Shown one piece after another: positions 62,747 to 64,000 of a stretch of 64,000 bases of DNA. The stretch covers positions 1 through 64,000 of the forward strand of contig NZ_AUBH01000001.1 in assembly GCF_000429145.1 (NCBI RefSeq), in the 5' to 3' direction. The position numbers and the translations under genes are program-made. This DNA is from Aestuariibacter salexigens DSM 15300 (GTDB lineage Bacteria; Pseudomonadota; Gammaproteobacteria; Enterobacterales; Alteromonadaceae). The notes below the pieces were generated by a model that saw only the letters and a program-made list of their open reading frames with translations, did no database searches and had not been told where the DNA came from. The stretch's first letter is position 1. Every line of letters starts with the position of its first letter.

Positions 62747-63887
62747 TGTAGTTCCTTGTACGCCAGATCAGTCTGGTATCAAATGTCATCGCTGCCAGCA
62801 TGGTGATAAATACGACGGCGCAAAACGCCAGGGCAGCAGGGCCCGGGTAAATCGACATGGTGTTACCTAGCTGGATTAACGCCACCAGGATCGCCACTAC
62901 AAAAACGTCGACCATTGACCATCTGCCAATAAACTCCGTAACCCGGTAAAACTGTATCCTGCTCAAGGCGTTATCTTCAAGTCCCTTTTGCACTGACAGG
63001 TTGAGCCAGGCCAGTGTGATCAGTTTTGCCACCGGTACGAGAATGCTGGCGACAAATATCACAATCGCAATGGGATAGGAGCCCATCTGCCATAACAATA
63101 CAACGCCGCCAATGATGGTACTGGGTTCATCCTGCCCGAGCCAGCGCGTAGTCATAATAGGCATCATATTCGCCGGTATGTAAAAAATAACGGCAGTTAA
63201 CAGCAGCGCCCAGGTGCGTTGAATGCTCTCGCTGGCAGGCACTTTTGCATGCGCAGCGGGCATACTGGCCACACCTACCAGACGCTGATATAAGTGAAAT
63301 CGGTCCATATAGTAGGACATGGCGACCATGCACAGGGTGAACAGAACATAAGCATAAAATGAAGGCCCCATCTCAATACTGGCCAGGGTTCTGATCTTGA
63401 CCAGACTGACCAGCACGCTGATCAGAAATATTTCAGCCATGCTCCAGGGCAGCAGTCGATATACCCAATCCAATACCGACTTTGCTTTGTACGGAGATCG
63501 CTGTGACGGTCTGGGAAACAGTAGGTACACCATCCCCACTAGCACAATAAAGGGCAGTGCCAGAATAGCCACTCCAGTAATGATCGCCAGTTCAACATAG
63601 TTGTTGGCCACCAACACCTTTAACGCGCTCAGCAGATTGATTGACTGGGCATTACCATTGGCTTCAAAGGACATGAATTCATAAGGCACGGATAGCAGCA
63701 GAAATACCAGTGCGGAGAGTGCAAATGCCAGTACATATTGCTGCGCTTTTTGTCTATACACAAACAGTTGTAAACCGCAGCGTGGGCACACCGCCTGCTG
63801 ACGATCGGCGAGCTCCGGCAGACAGACTTCAAATTCGCATTCGCGACATTGGACCTGCTGTTCACAGCTGTGGGGGGATGATTGCAC
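62739..63887 (-). CDS. pqiA: Inner-membrane protein PqiA
   Basis: 382 aa with two zinc-ribbon-like pairs at the N-terminus (CRECEFEVC and CPRCGLQLF) and eight hydrophobic segments in two PqiA half-repeats; the second half has SMVDVFVVAILVALIQLG. It works with PqiB and PqiC in envelope lipid transport. It starts with GTG 63887, with no clear ribosome-binding site. First gene of the pqiABC-cyclase operon. E. coli PqiA is 417 aa, with a second zinc ribbon in the middle that is not evident here. Confidence 0.9.
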   Translation of the reverse strand: MQSSPHSCEQQVQCRECEFEVCLPELADRQQAVCPRCGLQLFVYRQKAQQYVLAFALSALVFLLLSVPYEFMSFEANGNAQSINLLSALKVLVANNYVELAIITGVAILALPFIVLVGMVYLLFPRPSQRSPYKAKSVLDWVYRLLPWSMAEIFLISVLVSLVKIRTLASIEMGPSFYAYVLFTLCMVAMSYYMDRFHLYQRLVGVASMPAAHAKVPASESIQRTWALLLTAVIFYIPANMMPIMTTRWLGQDEPSTIIGGVVLLWQMGSYPIAIVIFVASILVPVAKLITLAWLNLSVQKGLEDNALSRIQFYRVTEFIGRWSMVDVFVVAILVALIQLGNTMSIYPGPAALAFCAVVFITMLAAMTFDTRLIWRTRNYNE

Positions 63888-63946
63888 GGTTATGGTGGTG
63901 TTCGCGTTATTTTTTCATTAAGCATACACCTAAATAACGCTGCGCC

Positions 63947-63973
63947 ATAAAAAAAGCGGCCTTTTGGCCGCTT
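63947..63973 (-). terminator. Terminator for a minus-strand gene lying beyond the window
   Basis: AAGCGGCC (63954-63961) pairs with GGCCGCTT (63966-63973). The U-run appears only when read on the minus strand, so it ends a gene whose coding part is mostly or wholly to the right. No coding sequence can be assigned in the last 27 bases. Confidence 0.8.
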
Positions 63974-64000
63974 GTCTGACAATTCATTCAAGATTAGTAA

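Overview
The window is 64 kb of chromosome from a gammaproteobacterium, most likely a marine member of the Alteromonadales (Alteromonas-like). The evidence is gene content and order: yfjD-ypjD / ffh / rpsP-rimM-trmD-rplS, aroF-tyrA with pheA nearby, glrK-qseG-glrR, aspS-nudB-ruvCAB, ybgC-tolQRAB-pal-cpoB, nadA and pqiABC. There are also many signalling genes (GGDEF/EAL, MCP, response regulators), an AbgT transporter and several exported peptidases. Taxonomy is inferred from this content, not from a search.

Layout. Positions 1-316 hold the end of an IS3-type insertion sequence. A 50-residue exported peptide gene behind a sigma-54-type promoter follows, then a giant sensor GGDEF/EAL protein, an M16 protease, sixA and a CorB/YpjD pair. 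The translation block is at 11.4-14.9 kb: ffh, then rpsP-rimM-trmD-rplS. Aromatic biosynthesis is at 16.7-22.9 kb: aroF-tyrA behind a TyrR-type box, an MCP gene, and pheA behind a transcription attenuator with a seven-codon leader peptide. Signalling genes at 22.9-26.2 kb include a two-REC regulator and a STAS / REC-PP2C-kinase partner-switching pair. A Fur-box iron ABC transporter (fbpABC) is at 26.2-30.0 kb.

From 30 to 34.4 kb comes a TerB-like gene, then an exported EF-hand gene with a GlrR-type site and a -24-like element, then glrK-qseG-glrR. DUF72, aspS, nudB and ruvCAB follow to 39.9 kb, with a LexA-like box in front of ruvB. After an M28 lipoprotein peptidase, DUF3025, Yip1 and natAB genes there is a predicted minus-strand small RNA at about 45.73-45.87 kb, then the Tol-Pal operon.

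The least ordinary part is 51.3-53.7 kb. tRNA-Lys(TTT) and tRNA-Ser(GGA) are each followed by extra copies of their own 3' ends. Both loci carry the same ~95-nt element, which folds into four hairpins with compensatory base changes between loci. At tRNA-Lys there are in addition three almost identical 150-bp tandem repeats, each with a 16-17-nt tRNA 3' end. This resembles the E. coli tyrT/rtT arrangement and is the best candidate here for something undescribed.

The right end holds nadA, a VOC protein, a membrane-anchored AraC regulator divergent from three genes for exported proteins, and pqiABC with a diguanylate cyclase gene overlapping the end of pqiC. Start codons were chosen from ribosome-binding sites and known family lengths. 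All functions are inferred from sequence motifs and known families; no database was consulted.
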